In this document: one piece after another, positions 5,166 to 5,699 of the stretch
Layout of the letters: each line of letters begins with the position of its first letter
Position numbering within the stretch: the first letter of the stretch is position 1
Assembly: GCA_038522735.1 (NCBI GenBank)
Contig: JBCBJX010000129.1
Location: forward strand, 1 to 5,699
DNA length: 5,699 nt
From: JBCBJX01 sp038522735
Lineage (GTDB): Bacteria; Pseudomonadota; Alphaproteobacteria; Caulobacterales; Parvularculaceae
Direction: 5' to 3'
Position numbers and translations under genes: made by a program
Notes under the pieces: generated by a model
Told to the model about the DNA's origin: nothing
The model's input: only the letters and a program-made list of their open reading frames with translations
Databases searched by the model: none

Positions 5166-5699
5166 CTAAAGCGCCTTTCCCCAGACCTGAAGCGTTTTCT
5201 CGGTCTCTTCGGACGCGCCGACATCGGTCCAGCGGAAGCGCATTTTGAGGCCGTCGACGGGCGCGTACCCGAAGCGCCGCCAGACTGGATCGAGCGGCAG
5301 GGCGCCCGCCGGCCTCAGCGGATGGTCCGGCGGCCGATCGACGGCGCAGAACACCGCCTCCCGACAGCCGAGGGCGCGGGCCCGGTCCTCCCGCGCTTCG
5401 AAGAAACCGCGATAGAGGCCGGCGCCGCGATACTCCGGAAGAAGCACGCTCTCGGCGCAATAGAAGACGTCCTCCGGATCCCGCCCGAAGGCGGCGACAG
5501 GCTCGCGGAACTCTCCGTGAGCGTCCTTCAGGGGCATGCCGGTGGAGACGCCGACGATTCGAGAGCCGTCCCGCGCGGCGACGCAGATCGCGTCCGCGCT
5601 CGTCATCAGTTCCGCGAGATACTCCGCCTCCTCTGCTTCCGAGCCATGATAGAGATAGGGCCACTCGCGAAAGACCGTGAGGCGGAGGCGGGCGAGATC
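5166..5699 (-). CDS. GNAT family N-acetyltransferase, 5' end missing
   Basis: Probable acetyl-CoA dependent N-acetyltransferase with unknown acceptor. The frame stays open from the TAG stop at 5166-5168 to the window edge, giving 177 visible residues. The ATG at 5606 is therefore internal: codons before it read LRLTVFREWPYLYHG and a Glu/Ala-rich helix, a typical GNAT N-terminal pattern, before DAICVAARDGSRIVGVSTG (strands 2-3). The acetyl-CoA binding motif A is seen as ESVLLPEYRGAGLYRGFFEARE, where RGAGLY stands for the usual R/Q-x-x-G-x-G/A loop. A second conserved stretch, EAVFCAVDRP, and WRRFGY near the C terminus match strand 5 and the following helix. Little is missing, perhaps 10 residues or fewer. 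It is on the lemA strand with 67 nt between stop and lemA start, so cotranscription is possible but no functional link is evident. Confidence 0.85.
   Translation of the reverse strand, partial: DLARLRLTVFREWPYLYHGSEAEEAEYLAELMTSADAICVAARDGSRIVGVSTGMPLKDAHGEFREPVAAFGRDPEDVFYCAESVLLPEYRGAGLYRGFFEAREDRARALGCREAVFCAVDRPPDHPLRPAGALPLDPVWRRFGYAPVDGLKMRFRWTDVGASEETEKTLQVWGKAL

Noticed and set aside
5086..5664. A 192-codon minus-strand frame overlapping the acetyltransferase and lemA start
   Set aside because: Arg/Ser/Gly-rich translation without motifs; the neighbouring frame has a clear GNAT pattern and explains the same DNA.

Overview
The window is GC-rich DNA (roughly two thirds G+C by eye) with tightly packed genes, GTG starts and 3-4 nt gene junctions. 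A TRAP transporter operon, a LemA/M48 pair and an inverted pair of short palindromes carrying CCTTCGCGA / CTCCTCAGGA ends (a repeat style I associate with alphaproteobacterial genomes) together suggest an alphaproteobacterium, possibly of the Hyphomicrobiales. This is inference; no rRNA or marker gene is present.

Left half (1-2769, + strand): the end of a TRAP transporter operon. It holds the C-terminal half of a periplasmic substrate-binding protein (2-580), the small membrane subunit DctQ (584-1198) and the large permease DctM (1195-2769). Junctions are 3 nt and a 4-nt GTGA overlap, so the three are almost certainly cotranscribed and translationally coupled. The binding protein resembles the TakP-type (2-oxo acid) branch, so an organic or oxo acid taken up by a cation gradient is the best guess for the substrate.

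Right half (2774-5699, - strand, read right to left): a GNAT-family acetyltransferase cut off by the window end (5166-5699), a LemA-family membrane protein (4538-5098), an inverted pair of REP-like palindromes (4421-4522), an HtpX-like M48 membrane zinc protease (3404-4393), and a small unrecognised protein (2774-3325) with an N-terminal four-cysteine zinc ribbon and a C-terminal region resembling the ParB/sulfiredoxin-like fold. LemA and M48 proteases are a recurrent neighbour pair and may act together at the inner membrane. The zinc-ribbon gene lies downstream of them, is clearly poorer in G+C than its surroundings, and is the least ordinary item in the window.

The two halves converge: the stop of dctM and the stop of the zinc-ribbon gene are separated by only 4 nt. 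No RNA gene, CRISPR array, insertion sequence or phage gene was seen. The longest non-coding stretch is the 144 nt between lemA and the M48 gene, mostly filled by the repeat pair.
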